Shown piece after piece: positions 34,151 through 44,747 of a DNA stretch of 64,000 bases; within the stretch, counting starts at the first letter, position 1, and each line of letters opens with the position of its first letter. The stretch is from NCBI GenBank assembly GCA_024195265.1, contig JAJLRJ010000007.1:25045434-25109433 (forward strand), written 5' to 3'. Source of the DNA: Dendrophyllia cribrosa (Eukaryota > Cnidaria > Anthozoa > Scleractinia > Dendrophylliidae). Both the position numbers and the translations under genes were made by a program. Below the pieces are notes generated by a model. The model was not told the origin of the DNA. It searched no databases and saw nothing but the letters and a program-made list of their open reading frames with translations.

Positions 34151-35875
34151 TCAAATGGATTTTCTTTTCCTGCCAGCTGTTCCTGCATTGCTTTTACTGC
34201 TTATTGTGGTCTGTCCATTGCATCCATTGCATGCTCTCACTTGACAAAAATGATTTTCAACACAGTCCTGGTTTATTATGGCAGGTTTGATCACAGCTTG
34301 AGGAAATTTCTTTAATTTCACAGCAATGATTGATTGAAAACCCAGAATCGTAGATTGCAAGTCAAACCACACTTTATTTGTGAGAATTTTTTTTGATGCC
34401 TCACTGTCTGCTTCAGCTTTCCATTGATTTAAGAAGGAAAGAAAATCTTGCAACGCCTTAAGTGGATTATCATTTAAGCTTTTGATTGTCTCCCTGTCAT
34501 TAAAAAGTTGCACTGATTGTGATGTGAGTGAGGAGCTTTATTGTGGCATCAAGGCAGCTTACATCTTGACATTTGCTGTTAAGGTGACCTTGGTATGCCT
34601 ATACATGTACGATAAAAAAATACACAATGTAGTTCATTTGTTCATAAATGTCTGAAAATACATTTTTAAAATCAGGGTTATTAAGTTCAATTTCCTTTGC
34701 AGTCCTAGAGCTGGATTCAAAAATAATTTGGAGCTCAAAGGGGGATTATTTGATGGATAATTGTGAAAGTTTTTAAATGTTTTTGGTAAAATGGTTGACA
34801 AATAAAATTCTCTTAAAAATTGCAGTGGTATATTTATGTTTTTTTGTAAAAAAAAAAGTTTAGGTTAAATGCATTAAACCCAATATTTTTATTTGTCTCA
34901 TAAATGTTCTAATATTAGGATGTCTAATTTCACTAGGTGTAAGGTTTTCTTTGTGTTTATTTTAGGGGGAAAAATTTAAAGACCAAGCTTTTGAAGAAAG
35001 TACAAATACACTGTACCTTCATAAGGGCCAGCATGTTTCTTTCCAAGACATCTGCCAGGTGGTTACGCATTTTGGATGCTGGATGTAGCTGGAAATGTTC
35101 CACTGTCAGCTTGTGGTGGAAGGACATGGAGAATTCTCCCTGATCATAATTGTATGCATCTCGGAACTGATCCCAGGTGATTGCCTTGCCATTGTATGTG
35201 AGACACCGGGTTCCTGAGCCATTTGTTGAGCTCTTTAAAATATTGTTTCTGATCTTTTTGAAATTGTGCTGGGGGAGTAACAAAGCATTATTGTTATTAA
35301 CAGTTACAGTGTAGGGTATTCAATGTTACATTCACGCTTACTTATTATAAGATATTTATTATTTGTTTTGTTATCGGAAAGAAATGTTCCGCAGGGGGGG
35401 GGGGGGTAATTCCCATTTAAAGATGGCAGGAATACTCGTCATACCTTTCAGGGTAAAAATTTGTAGTTTTGTTTCATTAGGGTGCTAAACTCTAAAATAA
35501 CCTTTTTGGGAAAATTATGTGTCATGCATCTGGTTTTTATTGTTGTCTCATTATAACTCATAACTAAAAATAGTGTACATACAGTAAATGTTTTCGAACT
35601 GGTACCTCTTAAGGGTAAAAATCAATTTGAGCCATGTATTATATTAATTATAATTTATTTCATTTCTTGAAGTTTCATAAATTGATCTGCTCAGTTCTAA
35701 CTCCATGTCTTCCTGCCAAAAAATTCAGTGAATGTAAATTATAAGAATTACTAAAGTGTTGAGACTTATGTAATTACCTTAGAGTCCATCATGAACACCA
35801 TGGGTTCTCCAGTGTACACATTTTGGGCAATAAATTTTTTTTCTACTGCTTCATTTTCTCTATTGAATTGCAGTT
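34151..35875 (-). pseudogene. P-element/THAP9-like transposase exons
   Basis: Three minus-strand blocks. About 35780-35875 reads FIAQNVYTGEPMVFMMDSK and ends at a GTAATT donor. The block at 35034-35270 follows a CTCCCCCAG acceptor, reads HNFKKIRNNIL, then ITWDQFRDAY, FHHKLTVEHFQLHPASKMRN, and ends at AAG/GTACAG. The block at 34151 to about 34530 reads QLFNDRETIKSLNDNPLKAL, VWFDLQSTILGF and NQDCVENHFCQVRACNG, ending RKRKSI. These correspond in order to the central and C-terminal parts of P-element-type transposases (the KIRNN block, the KLT..H..L...KM block, and the acidic D.VEN.F..VR C-terminal motif). The N-terminal THAP and catalytic Asp region are not identified. Stops just upstream of the last block suggest decay. 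Confidence 0.55.
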
Positions 35876-36751
35876 TAATAAACTGTCAATTCACTATGGC
35901 GTTCCCTTGTGGACAAAATTATACTGATGGTAAAAACATGTTTAAAACATAATACGTAAGTCGAAACTTGTAAAATACAGCGAATGCAATAAAAAACAGT
36001 CGAGATTTGCAAAATATATGTTCACGAACGAGGCAATACTAAGCAAATGTCATGACTACAAACACGAATCAAAATTTTGAAATTTGAGTCGAGACAAAAA
36101 AACATTTAGAGTCGAGATGAAAAAAAAAAATGCGAGTTGAGTAAAAGAAACCGCTGACCATTTGAACAGTTGGAGGCGGGATGAAGTGATCATCCAAAAA
36201 GCGCGGGAAATGTCGCATGCCTGCAGAAGCGTTTTCACCATTTCATCTGCTTTTATTTCGTCTTTCTTTGGTAGTAAAATGTCTTTTTAATTAATTAGCC
36301 CTGCGGCATACGGTTTCAGAATCGTGAAGTACTCCTTCACGGTATTGCGGCGTCGTTCTTTCAAGCTCCGAAAATTTACCTTGAGCTCTCTTCTCTAAAA
36401 TACATTGAGGTCAATACAATATGTAAATCAAAACAGGTCAATGAAAGTTGATATTTTTTGGCCTTAGGACATATGATTACACAATTTCTGACAGTTCATC
36501 TAGTAAGGGATTGTTGTTTCATCCAATGACCGGGCTTTTTGATCGCTGTACCGATAAATTGAAGGACAAGACTGACAGATATAAACTTTCATTTATATGT
36601 ATAGCTTGTGTTGCACATTTCAGGTGCACACATGCTTGAAATAAATGAATTATCACTTTCTCGGGCATTGCGGCGCATTTTGCGGGCTAAAATTTGCCGG
36701 GCTAAGTAAATCAAAGAAAACAGACACGATGTAAGCAGCCAATCAAAATCG
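35876..36751. other. No gene recognised
   Basis: Upstream side of the P-like transposase exons. Short frames exist but I cannot place an N-terminal THAP exon here. Confidence 0.35.
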
Positions 36752-37250
36752 AGAAGCCATTGCAATGTTCTGTCATCGTGCTGCCATTTTTAAAGCTAAA
36801 ACCATGGCTGGAAACCATTGCTAATGCCAACTTTGACCTTTGAATAAGGGTTGAAAGGAAGGTAGGGAGAAATGGGCCATTTATGAGGGGGGAAATAAAG
36901 CTGTGGATGAAGTGATGAAAGTGAACGTGGTAGTTAAATGAAAAAGCTAAGTAGGCTGTTGAAAAACCCAGCTATTTAAAGTTGGAATATTAAGAAGCCA
37001 TTGCAATGTTCTGTCATCGTTTGTCACAGAAATCGCGCTGCCATTTTTAAAGCTAAAACCATGGCTGGAAACCATTGCTAATGCCAACTTTGACCTTAGA
37101 ATAAGGGTTGAAAGGAAGGTAGGGAGAAATGGGCCATTTATGAGGGGGGAAATAAAGCTGTGGATGAAGTGATGAAAGTGAACGTGGTAGTTAAATGAAA
37201 AAGCTAAGTAGGCTGTTGAAAAACCCAGCTATTTAAAGTTGGAATATTAA
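36752..37250 (+). repeat. Two-unit tandem duplication, about 241 and 258 bp
   Basis: Copy 1 (36752-36992) and copy 2 (36993-37250) are almost identical. Copy 2 has an extra stretch of about 17 bp near TTTGTCACAGAAATCGC and a few substitutions. It lies directly upstream of a splice acceptor at about 37293. Confidence 0.85.
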
Positions 37251-37293
37251 GCCACAGTGATCCTCATTATATTCTGTCTCCTAGGTTTGACTT

Positions 37294-38847
37294 TGTAAGA
37301 AGTGTAGGTACGCAGATATTGCCGATTAGACTCCAAGATGGTCAGGAGCTAACTGCAAAAGTGTTGAAACATATAACTGGTACCAGTCCTATATATGTCA
37401 GGACACATAAAATAGTAAATGGGGAAGACGATGTAAGACAGCTGTTTTATAGATATATATATTTTTAAATTTGTTGTTTTAACTTGTTATGTGGGTTTTT
37501 GTAAACATAAAAGTAATTATAAGACAGGTTGCTTTTTTAACTTCAGACACCAGCTAAGAAGTAGTCAAGGGTCACGGCAAAAACCACCCTAATCAGGATA
37601 TTCCATTGTGAAGCTCCATAAATTATTCCCTTTTTCTGGACCTGGTCTCTCCCTTTGCTAGAAAAATAAGATTATTCCCAATGCAGGGTTTTTATTCCCA
37701 GTTAGCAATGAGGTTTAAAGTAGTGCCACTGTTACAGTGGTGGATCCAGGGGAGGGGCCCGGGGTACCCCCTATTTTTAGACCAGACTGCAGCCCGAAGG
37801 ACGGGAATTTTTTTTTCTGAGACTCCCCCCTAATCTGTAGCTCTGGATCTGCCACTGTGTTACTTGCAGCAAAATGTCAAGAGTCTCGTTGCGAGGGTTG
37901 ATTTTGCAGCTTACTGAAAATTTCTATCAATAACTTTAAAAGTATGGTTAAAACTTTTGGTTACTGAAGTCATTCTTTCCTTATTTTTCTATAGTCTGAA
38001 TCTGACTGTGAAGAAGAACCAGGAGCACAGACTACCCAGCAAGGTACTGATATAAGAAAGTTTTCAAGTACTACTAGCACTGCTGCTGGTGCTATTGATG
38101 GTGGTGGTGCTGCTAGTGCTATTGATGGGTTGACTTCAGCAAGCACGCAAGCAAGGCTAGAATTTCTGACAGCTCAACTCCAGAGCATGTTTCCAGAAAC
38201 AAGTACATCAGCTATTACACAGGCTATTTCAAGTGCTCAGAGCTGTTTATTGCCACCTTTATCACATCGTGTACACCAGTTGTTTAAGGATGTTTTTGTT
38301 CAAGTGGTTTGGAAAAATCATGGTGATTGCAGAAAGTTCTGGTTTCCTCCAGTAGTAGGAGCGCATGGCAAAGGATTACTAAAAGAATTCAGGGTTAAGA
38401 CGGAAAATTCGAGATGGAGGACAAATTCTTGTTCACATATGATGACGAAAGTTGCATTGCTAGATTGGACCAAGCGTCTGCGTTTTCAACCTTCTACACT
38501 GATGAAACCATCTACAACATGGCTGGTAAAGAGTCCTGCCTTGCGCTTGATGTTGCATTGGCTATGAGTGGCTCCGAGGCAGTTGTTGAGTTGTATACCT
38601 CTGTAATGAAGACAAAAAATGGGTGTTTTCCAATGCCAATGCAGTCTGAAGAAACAAAGATGTGGCCACCCTTTATCTTGATGGAGATAAAGATGCTGGA
38701 CTTCCACGTCATCAAATGCCAGTTTTCCTCAATGAAGGAGGTCGTGCTTTGAACAAGTATGCTCACGGAAGCAAAGTACTGGACAGACTGGTTGCAAGAA
38801 CAGACCATTTTGTCCTCAATGAGAAGGATCGATGCTTAAAACGATAG
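37294..38847 (+). pseudogene. Decayed multi-exon gene of unknown family
   Basis: The exon after CTGTCTCCTAG reads FDFVRSVGTQILPIRLQDGQ, then ITGTSPIYVRTHKIVNGEDD, with a GTAAGA donor near 37435. A second exon starts after TTTCTATAG at 37995 (SESDCEEEPGAQTTQQ). The frame from 38130 has LEFLTAQLQSMFPETSTSAI, reminiscent of a CUE-type ubiquitin-binding helix but not diagnostic. Around 38400 the frame shifts to EDKFLFTYDDESCIARLDQA, AGKESCLALDVALAMSGSEA. Near 38660 another shift leads to LPRHQMPVFLNEGGRALNKY, AHGSKVLDRLVARTDHFV and a stop at 38847. At least two frameshifts within conserved-looking sequence argue for a dead gene. I cannot name the family. Confidence 0.4.
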
Positions 38848-38966
38848 TGAAATGCTCAAATGCACTTGTTTATCTCGGACCTGAGGGTTAAGGAAACGTT
38901 GAAATGTTAACTAAGATCGTTGTTTTAAAATATTTTGTACTTGATTTGATTGTGCTTTAATAAATG

Positions 38967-39003
38967 ATTCTATCAGGCATCTACTGCAGAGATTCCATGA
39001 GAT
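38967..39003 (+). repeat. DIRS inverted terminal repeat, left
   Basis: 37 bp, one mismatch against the complement of 43514-43550. Confidence 0.85.
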
Positions 39004-39218
39004 ACTACGCATGCGCACAGTTGGTCATTCTACGCGAGCGTTCGCCATGTTTTAGCGTGGTTGGTGAAGCTCACATCTTTTCTTTGTATAATCGGCGCCA
39101 TCAGTGCGAACCGACAGAACCTGACTTGTTCCATTACCAATACCGGGGCAGGAGAGCTTATTCACTAGGTTTGCGAGGCAGACCGTCTTATTCTGGCAGA
39201 TATTTTTTGCCTTTCACG

Positions 39219-40445
39219 ATGCCCGACCAAAATGGTGTTTTGGACGGCATGTTATCGGAAACCAAGCGTTCGAAAACTGACTCGGCGCAGCCGAAACAGT
39301 CAGTGCTTGAGCAGGAAAGCTCACTTCGTTCAACAGGAAAAAGGTCAAATGCTAAGGATGCTCAGCATGACACAGCAACGCATTCAGCGGGAACTGGCGC
39401 GGCCAGCTTTCCTAACGCTACACGAACAGCAACCCAAGCGACTGATGAGTTAGGGTTTGCAGAGTTGAACGTGAAGATCGACAAACTTGCGAGTATGATG
39501 AACACTTTCGCCCCTGTGGTGAAAGAACTGAAGGCTGCATACGATGCAACCAGGGACGAGGAAGACACACTGCTTCTCTCCGGAGACGAGGAACAGGATA
39601 GTATCCCTGAAGGTGAGCCAGCGGAGCCACCTGCAAAAAAGGGAAAGAGCGATGGCTCTATAACTTCCTCTAGTGTCCTTGTCGAGGACCTCGTTAAGGA
39701 AGTAACCGAAGATGAACAGACTGAGCAACCTCTTAATGAGAAGATATCGTCTGTTGTTGATAACATCCTGTCTTCTGGATTAAATGAGCAGGCTCTGACT
39801 AAACGAAAGGAAAAAGTCAAGAGGCCAGAAAATTGTAAACTCCTCCGAGTGACAAAGGTCAACTCTGAGATCTGGGAAATAGCTCAGAAAACAACAAAAA
39901 GGATGGATGCTCGCCTGCAGAAATTACAGGAATCACTGATCAAGGGCCTCATCCCTATCGCCAGGCTTACCGGAAACGTGGGAGAGGTCCTCGAGAATGG
40001 CACCACATTGCCTGCTCCAGACGAGCTATGGGAGAGTTTGTCTAACTCGGTCCTTCTGATCGCATCAGCGAACCACGACCTAAACATGTGCCGACGTGAC
40101 CTGTTTAAGGTCGATCTGGACGACACTTATAAGGCCATCTGCAGCAACAAACAACCAGTGGAGTCAGAGTTGTTTGGTGATGACCTCACTGAGCGATTGA
40201 AAACTGTCAAAGAAAGCAAAAAAGCTGCAAAACAACTCACAAACAACAAGAGGAAGCGGAATGAGGAGTACTCGAGTCAGAGAACCTCCTACTCAAACAG
40301 GGGTTCTTTTTTATTCAATCGCAGGGGGCGTTTCAGTTACCAACAGGGACACCCCCAGAGGAGAAACAACTATCAGTACACTCAAAAAGACAACCGGAGC
40401 ATGATGAATGCTCAAAAGGGGAAGAAATCTGTGCAACAGAAGTGA
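39219..40445 (+). CDS. DIRS gag-like protein
   Basis: I chose ATG 39219 (A at -3), giving about 408 residues; an in-frame upstream ATG at 38964 overlaps the terminal repeat and is unlikely. The N-terminal third is low-complexity and acidic. A helical core runs from LGFAELNVKIDKLASMMNTF through KLQESLIKGLIPIARLTGNV. The C-terminal tail is Arg/Asn/Gly/Tyr-rich (NRRGRFSYQQGHPQRRNNYQ), a likely RNA-binding tail in place of a zinc knuckle. This is the usual gag layout of DIRS elements. The stop (TGA, 40443) overlaps the start of the next frame. It would form the ribonucleoprotein for reverse transcription. Confidence 0.8.
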   Translation: MPDQNGVLDGMLSETKRSKTDSAQPKQSVLEQESSLRSTGKRSNAKDAQHDTATHSAGTGAASFPNATRTATQATDELGFAELNVKIDKLASMMNTFAPVVKELKAAYDATRDEEDTLLLSGDEEQDSIPEGEPAEPPAKKGKSDGSITSSSVLVEDLVKEVTEDEQTEQPLNEKISSVVDNILSSGLNEQALTKRKEKVKRPENCKLLRVTKVNSEIWEIAQKTTKRMDARLQKLQESLIKGLIPIARLTGNVGEVLENGTTLPAPDELWESLSNSVLLIASANHDLNMCRRDLFKVDLDDTYKAICSNKQPVESELFGDDLTERLKTVKESKKAAKQLTNNKRKRNEEYSSQRTSYSNRGSFLFNRRGRFSYQQGHPQRRNNYQYTQKDNRSMMNAQKGKKSVQQK

Positions 40446-42526
40446 GCCCCACAACCGTACGTCATTTTTATGATTTCCATGTTAGGGATGGGAAACAAAA
40501 TTCCCCTATTATAGCAGGGAGAATTAAACGGTTTCTCACTCAATGGAAACAACTTACTCATGACCCTAGCATTTTAAATGCTGTTGTGGGATACAAAATA
40601 GAATTCTTTGTTACACCAGTGCAGTTTGCCACTCCAAGGCCAATTAGGTTTTCGCCACAAGAGACCACTAATGTGGACGCACAAATATCTAAATTCTTGG
40701 AAAAGGGAATCATAATAGAAAGCTCTCATGAAGAGGGAGAGTTTATCTCCAATATATTTTTAAGACCAAAGAAAGATGGGTCTTATCGTATGATATTAAA
40801 TCTAAAGGATCTTAATATCTATGTTCCTTTTCACCATTTTAAAATGGATTCCATACACACTTGTTCCCAACTCATGAGACCGGGATGTTACATGGCATCT
40901 ATTGACTTGCGGGACGCCTACTATTCAGTGCCTATTGACAAAGAACACCAAAAATATCTTAAATTTCTATGGCAGGGAACCCTATACCAATTTACATGCT
41001 TGGCTCAGGGGCTCTCATCTGCCCCCCGTCTTTTCACCAAGCTTATGAAGCCTGTATTTTCATACCTCAGGGAATTAAGCCATATTTCTAGTGGCTACCT
41101 GGATGATTCCTTTTTATTGGGATATTCATCCGAAGAGTGTCAAAATAACATCGATGATACACTATGTCTGTATCAAGATCTGGGGTTTCTGCCACATGAA
41201 GTCAAATCAGTGACAATACCCACCCAGGTTTTGCACCACCTAGGGTTTATTTTAAATTCCTTGGACATGACAGTCTCTATCTCCAAAGAGAAACATGAGA
41301 AACTCAAACTCTATGCCCAAAAAATCGTTGACAGCAAATCAGCCACCATAAGGGAAGTAGCACAGCTTATTGGTATGATGGTTTCATGTTTTCCAGGAGT
41401 AGAATATGGAGAACTTTTCTATCGTCAGCTCGAAATTGAAAAAGCTGAGGCACTTAAAGTTAATCACTGGGATTTTGAACAAAGCATGGTCTTATCTGAA
41501 CTAGCAACATCAGATATTACTTGGTGGATTAGAAATGCCCTATCCTCTAAAAAGAGAATTGACCATGGGAAGATCGACCATATTTTATACACTGATGCTT
41601 CCAATCAGGGGTGGGGTGCTACTCTGAACGGCATCACAACTGGGGGTAGGTGGTCTACCTCAGAGGAAATCCACCACATTAATTATTTGGAGCTAAATGC
41701 AATTCTCTTAGGCTTACAGTCCCTTTGTATACATATGACAGACAATCACATCAAAGTTATGTCAGATAACACTACTGCTGTGGCATATGTACGTAACATG
41801 GGGGGCTCTCATTCCCTTCCATGTAACAACATGGCCAGGCAGATATGGGAGTGGTGTATCTCAAGGCATATATGGCTTTCTATTAGCCACATTCCAGGGG
41901 AAATTAATCTCATCGCAGATAAGGCTTCCAGGGTGTTTGATGATTCAACTGAATGGAAGCTTAATGTTGATGTTTTCAACAAGATAACACAGACCCTGGG
42001 AACACCTAACATTGATATGTTTGCTTCAAGATTGAACTATCAATTGATACCCTATGTTTCATGGCTGCCGGACCCTCAGGCCCTGGCAATTGATGCCTTC
42101 ACCCTAGATTGGACTAATTATTTTTTATATGCCTTCCCTCCTTTTAGCGTCCTGTCACGATTCTTGCAGAAATTGGAAATAGACCAAACCCAAGTAATTT
42201 TGATTGCCCCCAATTGGCCAACTCAGCCATGGTACCCGAAATTGACAAGACTCCTGATACAGGAGCCACTCTTCTTACTAAAGCACAAGAGCAATGTGCA
42301 CCTGCCTTTCAACCTAGAAAAGGGACACCCTTTGGGGAGACAACTTCGCCTAATGGCCTGTCTCTTATCAGGAAATCCCTCCAGAGTAAAGGAATTTCAC
42401 AAGCAACTCAGGAAACAATTCTCAACTCTTGGCGGATTGGGACGCAAAAACAGTATAGAGTCTACCTCGAGAAATGGCAGTCATTTGCAGATAAATGGGC
42501 TGTGGATCCCCTTCACCCACCTGTGA
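40442..42526 (+). CDS. DIRS reverse transcriptase-RNase H
   Basis: About 694 codons, open. The first codon after the gag overlap is GTG and no ATG occurs before the RT core, so expression probably uses frameshifting, reinitiation or a spliced RNA. RT motifs: ISNIFLRPKKDGSYRMIL, MASIDLRDAYYSVPI, LAQGLSSAPRLFTKLM and the catalytic SGYLDDSFLLGY. RNase H motifs: HILYTDASNQGWGATL (Asp), INYLELNAILLGLQSL (Glu), VMSDNTTAVAYVRNMGG (Asp) and SHIPGEINLIADKASR (His/Asp). A region after RNase H (PNIDMFASRLNYQL, YAFPPFSVLSRFLQ) is the conserved C-terminal extension of DIRS RNase H. All visible catalytic residues are present. It overlaps the recombinase frame by about 300 bp. Confidence 0.9.
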   Translation: MSPTTVRHFYDFHVRDGKQNSPIIAGRIKRFLTQWKQLTHDPSILNAVVGYKIEFFVTPVQFATPRPIRFSPQETTNVDAQISKFLEKGIIIESSHEEGEFISNIFLRPKKDGSYRMILNLKDLNIYVPFHHFKMDSIHTCSQLMRPGCYMASIDLRDAYYSVPIDKEHQKYLKFLWQGTLYQFTCLAQGLSSAPRLFTKLMKPVFSYLRELSHISSGYLDDSFLLGYSSEECQNNIDDTLCLYQDLGFLPHEVKSVTIPTQVLHHLGFILNSLDMTVSISKEKHEKLKLYAQKIVDSKSATIREVAQLIGMMVSCFPGVEYGELFYRQLEIEKAEALKVNHWDFEQSMVLSELATSDITWWIRNALSSKKRIDHGKIDHILYTDASNQGWGATLNGITTGGRWSTSEEIHHINYLELNAILLGLQSLCIHMTDNHIKVMSDNTTAVAYVRNMGGSHSLPCNNMARQIWEWCISRHIWLSISHIPGEINLIADKASRVFDDSTEWKLNVDVFNKITQTLGTPNIDMFASRLNYQLIPYVSWLPDPQALAIDAFTLDWTNYFLYAFPPFSVLSRFLQKLEIDQTQVILIAPNWPTQPWYPKLTRLLIQEPLFLLKHKSNVHLPFNLEKGHPLGRQLRLMACLLSGNPSRVKEFHKQLRKQFSTLGGLGRKNSIESTSRNGSHLQINGLWIPFTHL

Positions 42527-43347
42527 ACAAAGTACTGGACTTTCTCCAGGAACTCTATGAAAGGGGTCTAGGGTACAGTTGCCTTAATACTGCTCGAAGT
42601 GCCCTATCTTCATTCATAATACTGGAAGGCAATATTACTGTTGGAACTCACCCACTCGTACAACGGTTCCTAAAGGGAGTTTTTCAAACCAGGCCAGCTT
42701 TTCCTCGTTATGCATTTACTTGGGATACTTCGGTTGTTCTTAATTACCTTAAGACACTTCATCCTCCAAAGGATATGACTTTGAAGTACCTTACATATAA
42801 GCTTGTTATGTTATGTGCCTTAGTTACGGGCCAGCGTTGTCAGACACTTCATTTCATGAACTTGGGTCAGATGCACAGGGACTCAAATATGTCTTATGTT
42901 TTTCATATTGATCGCCTTGTTAAACAATCGGCTCCGGGTAGAGATCAACCTGTTTTAATTATACCTAGATTTTCTTCTGAGAACCGGTTATGTGTAGCAA
43001 CAGTCCTTGAGGAATATGTCAACCGTACCTCCTTATTAAGGGGGGAAGAGCAGCAACTGTTCATTAGTTTTGCAAGGCCACACCAGGGTGTGTCCAAGGA
43101 TACTATTTCCAGATGGATCAGGAGTGTTCTCCAAGAGGCTGGCATTGATACAACTGTGTTTAAACCACACAGTACCCGATCAGCATCTGCTAGCAAGGCT
43201 AACAGCTGTAATGTTCCTCTAACTACAGTTATGAAAGCTGCCAGCTGGAGTAGCAACTGTGTGTTTAACAGATTTTACAACAAGCCAGTTGAGCCCAATG
43301 ATCTCTCTGACAGTTTTAGTCATGCCATTCTTTCTGCCGCCATGTAA
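42229..43347 (+). CDS. DIRS tyrosine recombinase
   Basis: First ATG at 42229, inside the RT-RNase H frame; 372 residues. N-terminal core-binding helices (TQKQYRVYLEKWQSFADKWA, YSCLNTARSALSSFI). Catalytic domain: first Arg in ALVTGQRCQTLHFM, HxxR box in FKPHSTRSASASKA, then the W block MKAASWSSNCVFNRFYNKP with the nucleophile Tyr. The R-H-R-Y set is complete, in contrast to the older PAT-type copy in this window. The enzyme integrates a circular double-stranded cDNA. Domain spacing and length are normal for DIRS recombinases. Confidence 0.9.
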   Translation: MVPEIDKTPDTGATLLTKAQEQCAPAFQPRKGTPFGETTSPNGLSLIRKSLQSKGISQATQETILNSWRIGTQKQYRVYLEKWQSFADKWAVDPLHPPVNKVLDFLQELYERGLGYSCLNTARSALSSFIILEGNITVGTHPLVQRFLKGVFQTRPAFPRYAFTWDTSVVLNYLKTLHPPKDMTLKYLTYKLVMLCALVTGQRCQTLHFMNLGQMHRDSNMSYVFHIDRLVKQSAPGRDQPVLIIPRFSSENRLCVATVLEEYVNRTSLLRGEEQQLFISFARPHQGVSKDTISRWIRSVLQEAGIDTTVFKPHSTRSASASKANSCNVPLTTVMKAASWSSNCVFNRFYNKPVEPNDLSDSFSHAILSAAM

Positions 43348-43438
43348 ACATAGGCATAGAACTTGTTGTCATGATCAAGCTGTTGTTAAAGTAGCCTTAC
43401 AGGTCTTACAATGTCAGATGTACTCTGTGGACATGTAC

Positions 43439-43444
43439 AATAAA
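43439..43444 (+). promoter_or_regulatory. Polyadenylation signal of the DIRS element
   Basis: AATAAA about 90 bp after the recombinase stop, followed by a T/G-rich stretch. Confidence 0.5.
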
Positions 43445-43513
43445 TTGTGTTGACTGGTTCTTTGACTCCCTTTTTTGGGGGGGGGGTTTACTGAGTGACC
43501 ACATGACTTTAAA

Positions 43514-43550
43514 ATCTCATGGAATCTCTGCGGTAGATGCCTGATAGAAT
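43514..43550 (-). repeat. DIRS inverted terminal repeat, right
   Basis: Complement of 38967-39003, one mismatch. Confidence 0.85.
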
Positions 43551-43842
43551 TAGAAAATTAAACGAGACTTACCTGGAAGTTGAAGTTTGATTTGGATTCT
43601 ATCAGGCATCTACAGAGCAGAGATTACATGCCCACCCGTTATCTTCAGTATCCTCCCTGCAGTACTTGCATACTGCACTATGTTTCTTTTTTATGGGTCC
43701 TCATGTGGACACTCCCTTTTTTAAAGGATGACCAACCGTGCGCATGCGTAGTATCTCATGTAATCTCTGCTCTGTAGATGCCTGATAGAATCCAAATCAA
43801 ACTTCAACTTCCAAGTAAGTCTCGTTTAATTTTCTAATTTTA
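43550..43842. repeat. Palindrome built from DIRS terminal sequence
   Basis: Arms 43550-43632 and 43753-43842 are complementary. The outer part is AAATTAAACGAGACTTACCT and its partner AGTAAGTCTCGTTTAATTTT; the inner part repeats the DIRS terminus ATTCTATCAGGCATCTACAG. The right arm plus GTGCGCATGCGTAGTATCTC (43738-43757) also matches the left terminus of the element past 39003. It may be an internally deleted copy, or a replication or recombination intermediate fixed in the genome. Confidence 0.65.
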
Positions 43843-44747
43843 CTATATCTATGAACTTTATATTTAGAGTTTCTTTGCATCAATAGTGTCATCCTTACCT
43901 AGTTCTCTAGGTAAGTAAAAGACGCTAAGACCAGGATGCAATGCTCCCCTTCTCAGGTTAAACTATTGTAGAATTATATTGGTAGTTCAGGGCGTTATCC
44001 AATACCATGTTGTGCATATTCAAAGAAACGAAAGCATTTCCCTAGTGAGAATGAACAATATCGTGGTTTTGAAGATGAACACAACACATGATTCTACTCT
44101 TTGTGACTGTCAATTCCTCAAAGGACAAAACCATGTAGGTCTAACCAGGATGTTAAATATTGCACTTTTACAGGAAACAACGGCTCCTCTAGGAGACTAT
44201 TGGTTACTTTCTGTCAATGGCTGTGCACTAGAACTAGTGGGAGAGTGGATAGTTGTCCAGTAATTTTGCTAGTCTCATATTTGAGACAGACTGAATTCTG
44301 ATGACTTCCATGATGTTTTGTTGACAGAAACTATTTTACTATAAAACAAAAATTATGACATTGGTTTACTAAAATTAACAATCATCTTGTCATTCACGTT
44401 GCCCTCTTTTGTGGCCCAGCAATCGCTTCCCACATTTTGAACAGTGAGGAGCTTTACTGCCACTAGTGGACCTCCGATTACAAAATAACAAATTTAAGGA
44501 AAATAACTTAGAAAACTTATGATGATATAGGCAACCATCTCGTTTTGAAAGTTTTTTTAATTTACATAACTGTTCTGTGTGAAAAGATAAGTGTTGATTC
44601 TAAGGTAAAATACCAATGGGTAGATTTCTATTTCAAGGAGCACATTCACGCCGGGCTGGCGTACGCTTTCAAGCGGAATTTTGACGCCCGCTGTATTGTT
44701 GATTGTACAGCGGTTGTGCACATAAAACGTGAAACCTTATTTTAAAA
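43843..44747. other. No gene recognised
   Basis: Small frames without motifs. Confidence 0.4.

Larger units (their letters stand above)
38967..43550 (+). mobile_element. DIRS-1-like retrotransposon, structurally intact
   Basis: The left terminal repeat at 38967-39003 starts ATTCTATCAGGCATCTACTG. Its complement lies at 43514-43550 with a single mismatch over 37 bp. Between them three long overlapping plus-strand frames encode gag, RT-RNase H and a tyrosine recombinase, with no internal stop in any. A polyadenylation signal AATAAA lies at 43439-43444, after the recombinase stop. Inverted terminal repeats, overlapping ORFs and lack of a target duplication fit the DIRS-1 subgroup, unlike the split-repeat PAT-type copy at 17.5-28.1 kb. 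Confidence 0.88.

Noticed and set aside
39362..39862. 166-codon minus-strand frame inside DIRS gag
   Set aside because: Shadow of the gag frame; low-complexity Ser/Phe composition mirrors acidic coding sequence.
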